DNA of 64,000 nt, taken from Oceanobacillus jeddahensis (lineage in GTDB: Bacteria > Bacillota > Bacilli > Bacillales > Amphibacillaceae). Location of the stretch: assembly GCF_000750635.1 (NCBI RefSeq), contig NZ_CCDM010000003.1, positions 273,121 to 337,120 of the forward strand, read 5' to 3'. Position numbers and translations under genes: made by a program. Position 1 is the first letter of the stretch. Every line of letters begins with the position of its first letter. Positions 54,091 through 62,993 of this stretch are shown piece after piece. The notes below the pieces were generated by a model. It did no database searches and was not told where the DNA came from. It worked only from the letters and a program-made list of their open reading frames with translations.

Positions 54091-54531
54091 TTAAGTCGCA
54101 TCCAACGGGCTATGCTGCTTCATTTCTTGTATGGATAGATATAATTTATAGTTTCCATAATCAAGAATTTTATTAAGAATAACGTTCAACTGCTCTTGAG
54201 AGCTTACTTTTACTTTTAAGTGATAACATCCTTCCCCGGATACCCGATGTACTTCAATTATCTCCTTTTGGTTATTCGTAAAGTTTAAAAACGATTGATG
54301 GTCCGCAGTTTTCATAAAAATAATAACAAATGCTGTGTAAGAAAGCCCTAAATTCATTTCGTCTACCAACAGTGAATAAGCTTTGATTGTACCATTTTCT
54401 TCAAGCCGCTTTATCCGATTCCCTACAGCCTGTCCTGTCATATGAATTTTTTCTCCAAGCTCTTTCCACTGCATACGTGAATTTTCCGATAGAAGACGGA
54501 GTATTTGAAAATCAATGCTATCAAGTTCCAT
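54091..54531 (-). CDS. Lrp/AsnC family transcriptional regulator
   Basis: The 146-residue protein has an N-terminal helix-turn-helix (SIDFQILRLLSENSRMQWKE; GQAVGNRIKRLEENGTIKAY) and a C-terminal RAM domain that usually binds an amino acid (HRVSGEGCYHLKV). It diverges from the isochorismatase-family gene and most likely controls that 119-base region and itself. The effector is unknown. Confidence 0.9.
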   Translation of the reverse strand: MELDSIDFQILRLLSENSRMQWKELGEKIHMTGQAVGNRIKRLEENGTIKAYSLLVDEMNLGLSYTAFVIIFMKTADHQSFLNFTNNQKEIIEVHRVSGEGCYHLKVKVSSQEQLNVILNKILDYGNYKLYLSIQEMKQHSPLDAT

Positions 54532-54650
54532 AATAAAATCCTTTCATCGTGAAATGATTTTCTGTAAAAGTGTTTCAGCAAAGTATCGATACAACTCTCA
54601 ATATCAATTATGATTAGTATTGTAACAAAAATTTTAACGAGGTGATAATA

Positions 54651-55205
54651 ATGAGCACAGCTTTAATTATTGTTGATATTCAAAATGATTATTTCTCAAA
54701 TGGAAGAATGGAATTAGTTAATCCGGATAAAGCTGCCACAAACGCTGCAAAAATTTTAGAATGGTTTAGAACATATCACAAAGATAACATCTTTCATGTT
54801 CAACACATTGCAAGTGATCCAGCATTAGGATTCTTCCTTCCTGATACAGAAGGTGTTAAAATAAATGAAGTTGTTCAGCCATTAGAAAATGAAAATATAA
54901 TTACAAAACATTTCCCTAACAGCTTTTTAAAAACAGAATTAGAACGTAAACTAAAAGAAAAAGAGATAACTAAAGTAGTTATTGCAGGCATGATGACACA
55001 TATGTGTATTGATGCAACTGTAAGAGCAGCGGTGGATTTAGGTTATGACACAACGCTTATTGAAGATGCATGTGCTACCCTGGACTTATCTTATGAAGGA
55101 AAAGTAACAACAGCAGATCAGGTACACAACGCTTTTATCAGCGCTTTAGAAGGTATGTATGCAAAAGTAAATTCGACAGAAGACTTTCTGACTGCAAATA
55201 GTTAA
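54651..55205 (+). CDS. Isochorismatase family cysteine hydrolase
   Basis: A 184-residue protein with the triad D9 (LIIVDIQNDY), K86 (TKHFPNSF) and C119 (MMTHMCIDATVRAA). Family members hydrolyse isochorismate, nicotinamide or other amides; the short MSTALIIVDIQNDYF type is common and mostly uncharacterised. The ATG at 54651 follows GAGGTG. It is paired divergently with an Lrp-type regulator, suggesting an amino-acid-related amide as substrate (inference). Confidence 0.88.
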   Translation: MSTALIIVDIQNDYFSNGRMELVNPDKAATNAAKILEWFRTYHKDNIFHVQHIASDPALGFFLPDTEGVKINEVVQPLENENIITKHFPNSFLKTELERKLKEKEITKVVIAGMMTHMCIDATVRAAVDLGYDTTLIEDACATLDLSYEGKVTTADQVHNAFISALEGMYAKVNSTEDFLTANS

Positions 55206-55291
55206 TGCAGTCTCTGCTAAATTTTTATAAATATAGAAGTTGAATTAAAAAACCTATTTTTACGCTTGAAAAGTTTTGGGTATAAGCACAG

Positions 55292-55324
55292 GAACCAGCG
55301 TAGTGTTTTTCCGGAGCGAATGCC
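55292..55324 (+). repeat. Fragment of the family B repeat
   Basis: AACCAGCGTAGTGTTTTTCC and GGAGCGAATGCC recall the right end of the family B insert (8285-8304, GCGTAGTGTTTTTCTGGGG). Only this end is recognisable. Confidence 0.45.
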
Positions 55325-55360
55325 AGAAGGTAAAATATTAATTTCAACTTATATATAAAC

Positions 55361-55406
55361 AAAACAACAGCTGCAACTTCTATATTTAAGTTGCAGCTGT
55401 TGTTTT
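55361..55406. terminator. Bidirectional terminator between the isochorismatase-family gene and yqjA
   Basis: AAAACAACAGCTGCAACTT and AAGTTGCAGCTGTTGTTTT form a perfect 19-bp stem with an 8-base loop. Confidence 0.88.
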
Positions 55407-55478
55407 ATATTTATTTCAATTCATCATAAAGGCAGTTTTATTTGCACTAACATCGAGGAAGTTCTGTTAACATTACAT

Positions 55479-56465
55479 TCAGCTGCCTTTTTCACTTTTT
55501 CTTTTCTTCCAGGGGGTTACATCGCTTTTCTTGAATTTATTTTTAATAATTAAATATTCTTCTATTTCATGCAATAATTGAAATAAGTGTGCTCTTGTTT
55601 CAAACGCTTCTCTTGTTTCCGGTAAATCTTCCGCATGAAACTCCCGTCTTAATTCCTTTAATTGCTCTAAAAAAGTAATGGCTGTGTTCCCTGGATGAAC
55701 AGCTTTAGATAAACGCTCAAAGAATGCTGCAATTTCCAGAGCAATACGATCCGTTTTTGGCAAATGCGTCACAAGCGGCAGCATATGCTTCAAAAGCTCG
55801 AATTGTCTTTCTCTCATGTTGAAATAATCATAATAGGTATGCTCATTTCGTAATAAGTGATTATCTTTATCCCGGATGACCAGGTTTTTTGCTTCTGTTA
55901 GAATATCCTCTGTAGCTGCAATTTCTTTTCCCTGCCATTTGTCATTTTCATCCCGGATATATAGAGAATATTCATATAAAATACGGCTGAAATTTCTTTC
56001 TAATTGCGATTGGAGCTTCTTTAATTTATTATCTAAGCTTGGCATATAAACATTCAGCAAAAGGCCGACTCCAAGGCCGATGGTAATCAGAACGAACTGT
56101 TCGCCAATTAAGTGTAATGTGATATTTCCGGAGCCATATAGATTCAGCATCACGACAGAACTGGATGCAATCCCTGGAGTTGCTTTCAATGCTACCATTG
56201 CCGGAATAAATAAAAGAAGTAATAAAAATATAGAGAAGGCGTAATAACCAATTAATTCAAAAATGACACACGAAAAAACAACAGCTGCTGTACACGCAAT
56301 AAACCGTTGCCAAGCACTCAAAAAGGAAGACTTTCGTGAGGGCTGGATACAGAGAATGGTTAATATGCCTGCTGAAATAAAGTTGGAAAGACCAACCCAT
56401 TGTGCTAATAGAATAGAGACTGGAGTTCCAACCGAAGTTTTCAGGGTACGATATCCAATTTTCAC
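55479..56465 (-). CDS. yqjA: Aromatic acid exporter family protein YqjA (DUF939)
   Basis: The 328-residue protein has an N-terminal half of about four to five membrane helices, opening MKIGYRTLKTSVGTPVSILLA, and a soluble C-terminal helical domain. This matches YqjA of B. subtilis (322 residues). The family is annotated by similarity to aromatic acid exporters, but its transport substrate in Bacilli is unproven. Confidence 0.88.
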   Translation of the reverse strand: MKIGYRTLKTSVGTPVSILLAQWVGLSNFISAGILTILCIQPSRKSSFLSAWQRFIACTAAVVFSCVIFELIGYYAFSIFLLLLLFIPAMVALKATPGIASSSVVMLNLYGSGNITLHLIGEQFVLITIGLGVGLLLNVYMPSLDNKLKKLQSQLERNFSRILYEYSLYIRDENDKWQGKEIAATEDILTEAKNLVIRDKDNHLLRNEHTYYDYFNMRERQFELLKHMLPLVTHLPKTDRIALEIAAFFERLSKAVHPGNTAITFLEQLKELRREFHAEDLPETREAFETRAHLFQLLHEIEEYLIIKNKFKKSDVTPWKKRKSEKGS

Positions 56466-56506
56466 CCTTTATAAACCTCCTGATAGATATTTATGTACAT
56501 AAAGAA

Positions 56507-56524
56507 GGCTGTCAGATGACAGCC
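56507..56524 (-). terminator. Hairpin after brxB
   Basis: GGCTGTCA and TGACAGCC form a perfect 8-bp stem, followed on the minus strand by TTCTTTAT. Confidence 0.6.
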
Positions 56525-56536
56525 CTTTATGATTTC

Positions 56537-56968
56537 TTATACTTCTTCACAATATTGATCAAACAGACCTTGAAGCTTTGCGGACACTTCCATGGCACTA
56601 TGTCCTTCAATTTCATTCCGCTCTACCATCTCAAGGATTTTTCCATCCTTCAGCAATGCGAAACAAGGAGAGGATGGCGGGTATCCTTCAAAATAAGTTC
56701 TTGCCTGCTCTGTTGCTTCTTTATCCTGTCCAGCGAACACCGTCACCAGATAATCTGGACGTTTATCGTAATGAATGGCATTTCCTGCTGCCGGGCGGGC
56801 TACTCCGCCAGCACAGCCACAAGTTGAATTAACCATAACAAGTGTTGTACCTTCACGTGCTAATGCTTCGTCTACTTCTTCTGGTGTACGCGCTTCTTCG
56901 TAACCTGCTTCTGTTATATCTGTTCTTGCAACGTTAACGACATCCTGCATAAATAAATCGAAATCCAT
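56537..56968 (-). CDS. brxB: Bacilliredoxin, BrxA/BrxB family
   Basis: The 143-residue protein has the CGC active site (C50-G-C52, NSTCGCAGG) of bacilliredoxins (YphP/YqiW). These proteins remove bacillithiol from S-bacillithiolated targets. Position next to yqjA and the bfm operon is that of yqiW (brxB). It complements YpdA encoded near 7 kb. Confidence 0.92.
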   Translation of the reverse strand: MDFDLFMQDVVNVARTDITEAGYEEARTPEEVDEALAREGTTLVMVNSTCGCAGGVARPAAGNAIHYDKRPDYLVTVFAGQDKEATEQARTYFEGYPPSSPCFALLKDGKILEMVERNEIEGHSAMEVSAKLQGLFDQYCEEV

Positions 56969-57046
56969 TGTACTTCACCCTTTTTACTTAAATTATATTA
57001 ATAGCTTATCAGCTGGGACTTAAAAATTCAATCTATTCGTACTGGC

Positions 57047-58318
57047 TTAATAAAGGGTTACTGACGATTCATCCATCCCCTCAAGAATTTCTTTAACCCG
57101 GGATAAAAATCTTCCGCATACCAGACCGTCTAAAATACGATGGTCTAAAGAAAGGGATAAATTCACCATATCGCGGGCAGCAAACATGTCATTGATAATA
57201 ACAGGTCGTTTTACAATCGATTCGACTTGTAAAATCGCTGCTTGCGGAGAATTGATTACTCCCATCGAAGAAACCGAGCCAAAGGAGCCTGTATTGTTGA
57301 CTGTAAATGTACCGCCCTGCATATCCTCCGCCGACAGCTTTCCTTCACGTGCTTTTGCTGCTAATGCCGTAATCTCACGGGCGATTGCTTTAATTGTTTT
57401 TTCATCCGCATGTTTGATAACAGGCACAAATAATTCATTTTCTTTCGCCACAGCAATCGATAAATGAATATCTTTTTTCTGAATGATTTTATCTCCAGCC
57501 CACATGCTGTTTAATTCAGGAAATTCTTTTAGTCCCTGAGCAACAGCTTTTACAAAGAAAGCAAAAGGGGTTAACGAAAAACCTTCTTGATGTTTAAAGG
57601 AATCCTTGACGCTATTGCGATATTTTACTAAGTCCGTCACATCAACCTCCACTTGCATCCAGGCATGTGGAATTTCCTGCGTGGAACGAACCATATTTTC
57701 AGCAATCACTTTCCGGACACCTTTGACAGGAATTTCAACATCTCCAGCTGCGCTTTGAATACTTTCTTTTTGCGTGGAATTTGTTTCTTTACCAGTAACC
57801 ATTTCAGGCTTCTTTTCTTGTGAAGGTTTTGCTTGTTCTTGCGCAGAGTCATTATTTTCAATGTGTTTCTCGACATCTTTTCTAGTAACTCTTCCACCTC
57901 TGCCTGTTCCTTCAATTTTACTTAAATCGATCTCATGCTCTTGAGATAAACGTAATACTGCTGGAGAGTATCGTTTTTTCATAGAGCTATCGATCTCCTC
58001 TACCTGTTCGTTCGCAGTATTTTCCTCTTCGTTCGTTTCTTTATCTGAAGTTGCTTCAGCACTCTCAGAAGCAGGCTCCTCTGTTTCTATATAGCAAATC
58101 AGGGTTCCAATTTCTACAGTCTCCCCTTCTTCTGCGACAAGTTCTGTTATCTTGCCTGTAAAAGAAGAAGGTATTTCCGCATTTACTTTATCCGTCATTA
58201 CTTCAGCAATCGGATCATATTTATTTACTTGATCCCCGGCAGAAACCAGCCAAGTACTAATTGTACCCTCTGTTACACTCTCACCAAGCTGAGGCATTGT
58301 CATTTTTTCCACACTCAT
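57047..58318 (-). CDS. bfmBB: Branched-chain 2-oxoacid dehydrogenase E2 (acyltransferase)
   Basis: The 423-residue protein has an N-terminal lipoyl domain with lipoyl-lysine K44 (VMTDKVNAE), an acidic linker, and an E3/E1-binding domain (about 113-152). After a second flexible linker comes the catalytic domain with H393 and D397 (LDHRILDG). It passes branched acyl groups to CoA. Last gene of the bkd operon here, 14 bases after bfmBAB. Confidence 0.94.
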   Translation of the reverse strand: MSVEKMTMPQLGESVTEGTISTWLVSAGDQVNKYDPIAEVMTDKVNAEIPSSFTGKITELVAEEGETVEIGTLICYIETEEPASESAEATSDKETNEEENTANEQVEEIDSSMKKRYSPAVLRLSQEHEIDLSKIEGTGRGGRVTRKDVEKHIENNDSAQEQAKPSQEKKPEMVTGKETNSTQKESIQSAAGDVEIPVKGVRKVIAENMVRSTQEIPHAWMQVEVDVTDLVKYRNSVKDSFKHQEGFSLTPFAFFVKAVAQGLKEFPELNSMWAGDKIIQKKDIHLSIAVAKENELFVPVIKHADEKTIKAIAREITALAAKAREGKLSAEDMQGGTFTVNNTGSFGSVSSMGVINSPQAAILQVESIVKRPVIINDMFAARDMVNLSLSLDHRILDGLVCGRFLSRVKEILEGMDESSVTLY

Positions 58319-58332
58319 ATTTCTACCTCCAA

Positions 58333-59316
58333 TTAATATTCTGCAAGGTCACGCATTGCTTTTTCTACTTTATCCGGATTTAACATAAAATATTTTTCCA
58401 TTGATGGAGCGTATGGCATGGCCGGAACGTCTGGACCTGCAAGGCGCTCAATTGGTGAATCCAAGTCAAACAAACAGTTTTCCGAAATAATCGCTGCCAC
58501 TTCACTCATGATGCTTCCTTCTTTATTATCCTCTGTAACAAGTAAAACTTTTCCAGTCTTCCTGGCAGCTTCTATAATGGCTTCTTGATCTAATGGATAT
58601 ACCGTACGTAAATCAAGGATATGCGCTTCGATACCATCTCCCGCTAATCTTTCCGCCGCCTGCAAAGCAAAGTGAACGCAAAGTCCATAAGTGATGACCG
58701 TAATATCGTCCCCATCTCTTTTCACATCTGCTTTCCCAATTGGCAAAACATAATCCTCTTCAGGAACTTCTTCCTTTAATAGGCGGTATGCACGTTTATG
58801 TTCAAAGAATAAGACAGGATCATTATCACGGATAGACGCTTTTAAAAGTCCTTTTGCATCATATGGATTCGACGGCATCACAATCTTTAATCCCGGCTGA
58901 TTTGCAAATAAAGCTTCAACAGATTGGGAATGGTACAATGCCCCATGTACTCCGCCGCCATATGGTGCACGGATAGTTATCGGGCAATCCCAATCATTAT
59001 TGGAGCGATAGCGTATTTTCGCTGCTTCGGAAACAATTTGGTTCACGGCAGGCATAATAAAATCAGCAAACTGCATCTCTGCGATTGGACGCTTTCCATA
59101 CATAGCAGCTCCTATTGCAACTCCCGCAATCGCAGACTCTGCTAAAGGGGTATCTAATACCCGGTCTTCGCCAAACGTATCGTACAATCCATCCGTCGCT
59201 TTAAATACGCCGCCTTTTTTTCCTACGTCTTCCCCAAGAATAAAGACATTTTCATCTATTTGCATTTCTTCTTTTAAAGCTGTTGTAATTGCTTGTATAT
59301 AAGACATTACAGGCAT
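58333..59316 (-). CDS. bfmBAB: Branched-chain 2-oxoacid dehydrogenase E1 beta
   Basis: A 327-residue thiamine-diphosphate enzyme subunit, closely matching B. subtilis BfmBAB in length and sequence (MPVMSYIQAITTALKEEM; APYGGGVHGALYHSQS). The ATG at 59316 has AAGGAGG upstream; the frame opens 12 codons earlier inside bfmBAA. It starts one base after the bfmBAA stop. Confidence 0.95.
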   Translation of the reverse strand: MPVMSYIQAITTALKEEMQIDENVFILGEDVGKKGGVFKATDGLYDTFGEDRVLDTPLAESAIAGVAIGAAMYGKRPIAEMQFADFIMPAVNQIVSEAAKIRYRSNNDWDCPITIRAPYGGGVHGALYHSQSVEALFANQPGLKIVMPSNPYDAKGLLKASIRDNDPVLFFEHKRAYRLLKEEVPEEDYVLPIGKADVKRDGDDITVITYGLCVHFALQAAERLAGDGIEAHILDLRTVYPLDQEAIIEAARKTGKVLLVTEDNKEGSIMSEVAAIISENCLFDLDSPIERLAGPDVPAMPYAPSMEKYFMLNPDKVEKAMRDLAEY

Positions 59317-59317
59317 A

Positions 59318-60322
59318 TTATTCCCCTCCTTTATCCCTTTCCTCATAAACATACTTCAGTGTATCCTCTGGAGCTGCATATGGAGCTTCTTCTGCATATT
59401 CCGTTGCATCATTAACAAGTTTATTAACTTTATCATGTATTTCTTTTTCTTTTGCTTCATTCAGCATATTTTTTTCTTTTAGTGTTTCCGCAAAAGTTAT
59501 AATAGAATCTTTCTTTTTCGCTTCCTTTACTTCTTCTTGTTCACGATAAGCACGATCATCATCATCACTAGAATGTGCGGTAAAACGATAAGTGACCGCT
59601 TCGATCAGCGTTGGCCCTTCTCCGTTTATTGCTCTTTCCCTTGCTTCTTTTACTACTTGATAAACAGCAATGGGATCATTTCCATCTACTCTGACTCCCG
59701 GCATCCCGTAGGAGGACGCTCTCTCTGAAATGGTTTCACTGGCTACTTGACGATCATAAGGTACAGAAATAGCATATTTATTATTTTCCACCATCGTAAT
59801 GACAGGCAGATTATGGACACCTGCAAAATTTAATCCTTCATGAAAATCCCCCTGATTGGAAGAGCCTTCTCCTAATGTCACAAAGGTGGCAATATCTTTT
59901 TTATCCATTTTTGCCGCTAATGCAACACCCACCGCATGAGGGACCTGTGTAGTCACGGGGGAAGAACCGGTTAATATCCGATTTTTCTTTTGACCGAAAT
60001 GCCCCGGCATTTGACGCCCGCCTGAATTGGGATCTTCTGCTTTTGCAAAAGCAGATAACATTAATTCTTTGGTAGCCATTCCAAACCCTAAAACGAGTCC
60101 TAAATCCCGATAATACGGCGCTACATAATCAACCGAATTATCCAAAGCAAAAGCAGCTCCTACCTGTGCTGCTTCTTGCCCTTGACAAGAAACGACAAAT
60201 GGTATTTTACCAGAACGGTTTAGTAACCACATTCTTTCATCAATTTTTCTCGCTAATAGCATCATTTCAAACATTTCTAAAGCCATCTCGCCACTTATAT
60301 TTTCCCAAGATGTTTGTGCCAT
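59318..60322 (-). CDS. bfmBAA: Branched-chain 2-oxoacid dehydrogenase E1 alpha
   Basis: The 334-residue subunit has the thiamine-diphosphate motif GEGSSNQGDFHEGLNFAGVH running to NN, and the phosphorylation-loop-like YRFTAHSSDDDD. With E1 beta it decarboxylates the 2-oxo acids of valine, leucine and isoleucine. The ATG at 60322 follows AGGAGGG. Confidence 0.94.
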   Translation of the reverse strand: MAQTSWENISGEMALEMFEMMLLARKIDERMWLLNRSGKIPFVVSCQGQEAAQVGAAFALDNSVDYVAPYYRDLGLVLGFGMATKELMLSAFAKAEDPNSGGRQMPGHFGQKKNRILTGSSPVTTQVPHAVGVALAAKMDKKDIATFVTLGEGSSNQGDFHEGLNFAGVHNLPVITMVENNKYAISVPYDRQVASETISERASSYGMPGVRVDGNDPIAVYQVVKEARERAINGEGPTLIEAVTYRFTAHSSDDDDRAYREQEEVKEAKKKDSIITFAETLKEKNMLNEAKEKEIHDKVNKLVNDATEYAEEAPYAAPEDTLKYVYEERDKGGE

Positions 60323-60381
60323 TATTTTTCCCTCCTTCAGCCATTTCATTTCGTTAATGAATATTCATTTTCCCATATCAT

Positions 60382-61803
60382 TTAACCATGAATTTGTATT
60401 CCATCAACTGCCAGTGCTGCTTCACCGATCACTTCTGATAAGGATGGATGCGGATGAATGGTCTGACTAATTTCCCATGCAGTTGCATCGAGCACTTTTG
60501 CTAAACCTGCTTCGGATATCATATCTGTCACCTGTGGACCAATCATATGAACTCCTAATAAATCTTGCGTTTTTTTATCTGTAATGATTTTGACAAAACC
60601 ATCTGTTTCTCCGTATACTAATGCTTTTCCAACTGCTTTAAAAGGAAACTTCCCAATGACAAGCTCATATCCTTCATCTTTTGCCTGTACTTCTGTTAAC
60701 CCGACACTTGCAGCTTCTGGACTTGCATAGATACAACTCGATATGGACTTGTAATCTATTTTTTGCGTATACTCATCTGCCATATGTTCCACGGCAGTAA
60801 TCCCTTCATGAGAGGCAACATGGGCCAGCTGCATCCCTCCAATAACATCTCCAATGGCATAAATATGTGATTCCTTGGTTTGGTAAAATTCATTTGTATC
60901 AATCGTATGATTAGAAATTTGAATATCCGTATTTTCCAAACCAATATTTTGGATGTTTGCTTTTCTGCCTACTGATACAAGCAGTTTGTCCGCCTCAAAT
61001 CGTTCTTTCTTGTCGCCAACCATCGCTTCAATCGCAACACCGTTATCTTTTTCTAATGTATCAGCTTGAACATCAACTCCTGTTACAATGCTTACGCCTC
61101 TTTTTTTCATCTGTTTTTTCATTTCTTTCGCCACATCTTTATCCTCTGTCGGTAAAATTTGCTTTTGATATTCTAATACCGTTACATCTACCCCGAAATC
61201 ATTCAGCATCGATGCCCATTCGATTCCAATAACGCCTCCCCCTACAATGAGCATTGAGTTTGGCAGTTCTTCCATTTCTAATGCTTCATTCGAACTGATG
61301 ATATATTCACCATCAAAGTCCAGACCGGGTAACGTATTCGGCTGCGAACCAGTTGCTATTAAAACATTTTTAGGAAGCAGCATGTCATTTTCATTTCCAT
61401 TTTCATATTCTACAGAGATGGTTCCTGGCATAGGAGAAAAAATACTTGGTCCCAGAATGCGCCCAAAACCTTGGTATACATCAATTTTCCCTTTTTTCAT
61501 TAAACCTTGAACACCTTTGTGTAATTGTTCAATAATAGCATTTTTTCTCTGCTGTACCTTGGCAAAATTTAAGGTTGGATCATTCACTTCCACACCAAAT
61601 ATTTCTGCTTTTTTTGTTTGTTGATAAACTTCTGCACTCCGAAGTAATGCTTTGGATGGGATGCAGCCTCTATGTAAGCAGGTTCCCCCTAATTCCGATT
61701 TCTCGACGATTGCCACTTTCATATTTAACTGGCTTGCGCGGATAGCAGCAACGTAGCCCCCTGTACCGCCACCTAAAATAACTAAATCATATTCTGTCGC
61801 CAT
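60382..61803 (-). CDS. lpdV: Dihydrolipoyl dehydrogenase (E3) of the branched-chain complex
   Basis: The 473-residue flavoprotein has FAD motif LGGGTGGYVAA, redox cysteines C42 and C47 (GGTCLHRGCIPSK), an NAD motif VGGGVIGIEWAS, and the C-terminal HPHPSLSE histidine. It reoxidises the lipoyl group of E2. Its ATG directly follows the buk stop, and its ribosome site (GAGGAGG) lies inside buk. Confidence 0.95.
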   Translation of the reverse strand: MATEYDLVILGGGTGGYVAAIRASQLNMKVAIVEKSELGGTCLHRGCIPSKALLRSAEVYQQTKKAEIFGVEVNDPTLNFAKVQQRKNAIIEQLHKGVQGLMKKGKIDVYQGFGRILGPSIFSPMPGTISVEYENGNENDMLLPKNVLIATGSQPNTLPGLDFDGEYIISSNEALEMEELPNSMLIVGGGVIGIEWASMLNDFGVDVTVLEYQKQILPTEDKDVAKEMKKQMKKRGVSIVTGVDVQADTLEKDNGVAIEAMVGDKKERFEADKLLVSVGRKANIQNIGLENTDIQISNHTIDTNEFYQTKESHIYAIGDVIGGMQLAHVASHEGITAVEHMADEYTQKIDYKSISSCIYASPEAASVGLTEVQAKDEGYELVIGKFPFKAVGKALVYGETDGFVKIITDKKTQDLLGVHMIGPQVTDMISEAGLAKVLDATAWEISQTIHPHPSLSEVIGEAALAVDGIQIHG

Positions 61804-62898
61804 TTAATTAGCCTCCTCTGCAACATATGTCTTCACTTCATGGGAGTTATTTAAAATTTCTAAAACCCCTTCATTCATTGCTTCTAAATCATTTTTCCCT
61901 GGAAATACCATCACGTCAGCAATCCAGTTTATTCTTGGGATAACCGCATCGATGACAAAATCATTTTCATTAATCTTTCCTGTGAAAACAATTCCATCTA
62001 CTTCACCATGCAGGACAGTACCCATGGCTCCAATTTCTTTGGCGATCTGATATGCTTGTGCTTCAATTACTTCTTTCGTATGTTGATCTTCTTTCATTAA
62101 TCTGGATCGGATAATAGTAGGGTCTTCCGTATGCAAGTATGCTTTTATTCCTCCATCCTGTTGAACATGATTCCAGAGAAAATCTTCTTCTGCAGAATAT
62201 TGTTCCGTTAGATAGGATAAGAACCCCTTTAACGGGATACTGCCAGATCGATCAATCGTAAAAGGACCTTCTCCATCCACCCCATTGGTAACGTCAATAA
62301 TTTTCCCTGTATGGTGAGAGGCAATGGTAATTCCCCGTGCAATATGAATCGAAATCAGTTTTAACGAATGATATGCTGATCCAATTTGTTTAGCAGCAAT
62401 TCTACCAGCATGTCGATGATTAAGAGAGTGAAAAATGCTGGCTCTTTCTATTTCCGGAATACCTGTGTATTTTGCTATTTTTTGCATTTCATCTACCACT
62501 GGCGGATCTACAATGTACGCAGTTATATTTAAATTATCAGCAATTTCATAAGCCAAAATGGCTCCCAAATTGGATACATGCTCCCCATAAGCATTTGTCT
62601 TTAAATCATAGAGCATCGCATCATTCACTTTATAAGCTCCACCACTAATCGGTCGTAATAGCCCACCCCGGCCACACACACTTATAAAACGTGATGTATT
62701 CATTCCATCTAAATCCAGCTGTTCAAATATAGCCTGCTTTCTGTACGGAACTTGATCGATTAGTTGGACAAATTGTTGTAACTCCTCTTCATCATGCTTA
62801 ATTTTTTGCTGATATAAAAGGTGATTTCCTTCAAACACACCTATCGTAGTGATATACAAGTCGGGGTAGATAACTAAAATACGAGCCCTTTGATTCAC
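61804..62898 (-). CDS. buk: Butyrate kinase
   Basis: A 364-residue ASKHA-fold kinase of the acetate/butyrate kinase family (SVCGRGGLLRPISGGAY; VDGEGPFTIDRSGSIP). It interconverts butyryl- or branched-chain acyl-phosphate and the free acid with ATP. In the bkd operon it follows phosphotransbutyrylase (off window) and leucine dehydrogenase. Confidence 0.94.
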   Translation of the reverse strand: MNQRARILVIYPDLYITTIGVFEGNHLLYQQKIKHDEEELQQFVQLIDQVPYRKQAIFEQLDLDGMNTSRFISVCGRGGLLRPISGGAYKVNDAMLYDLKTNAYGEHVSNLGAILAYEIADNLNITAYIVDPPVVDEMQKIAKYTGIPEIERASIFHSLNHRHAGRIAAKQIGSAYHSLKLISIHIARGITIASHHTGKIIDVTNGVDGEGPFTIDRSGSIPLKGFLSYLTEQYSAEEDFLWNHVQQDGGIKAYLHTEDPTIIRSRLMKEDQHTKEVIEAQAYQIAKEIGAMGTVLHGEVDGIVFTGKINENDFVIDAVIPRINWIADVMVFPGKNDLEAMNEGVLEILNNSHEVKTYVAEEAN

Positions 62899-62993
62899 AA
62901 AACAACCTCCATTATTTACCTAAGCTCCTTAATACAAAACTTTTCCCATGAGCATTTTCGCTTTTATCATACGGATAATAAAGAAGTTAGATT

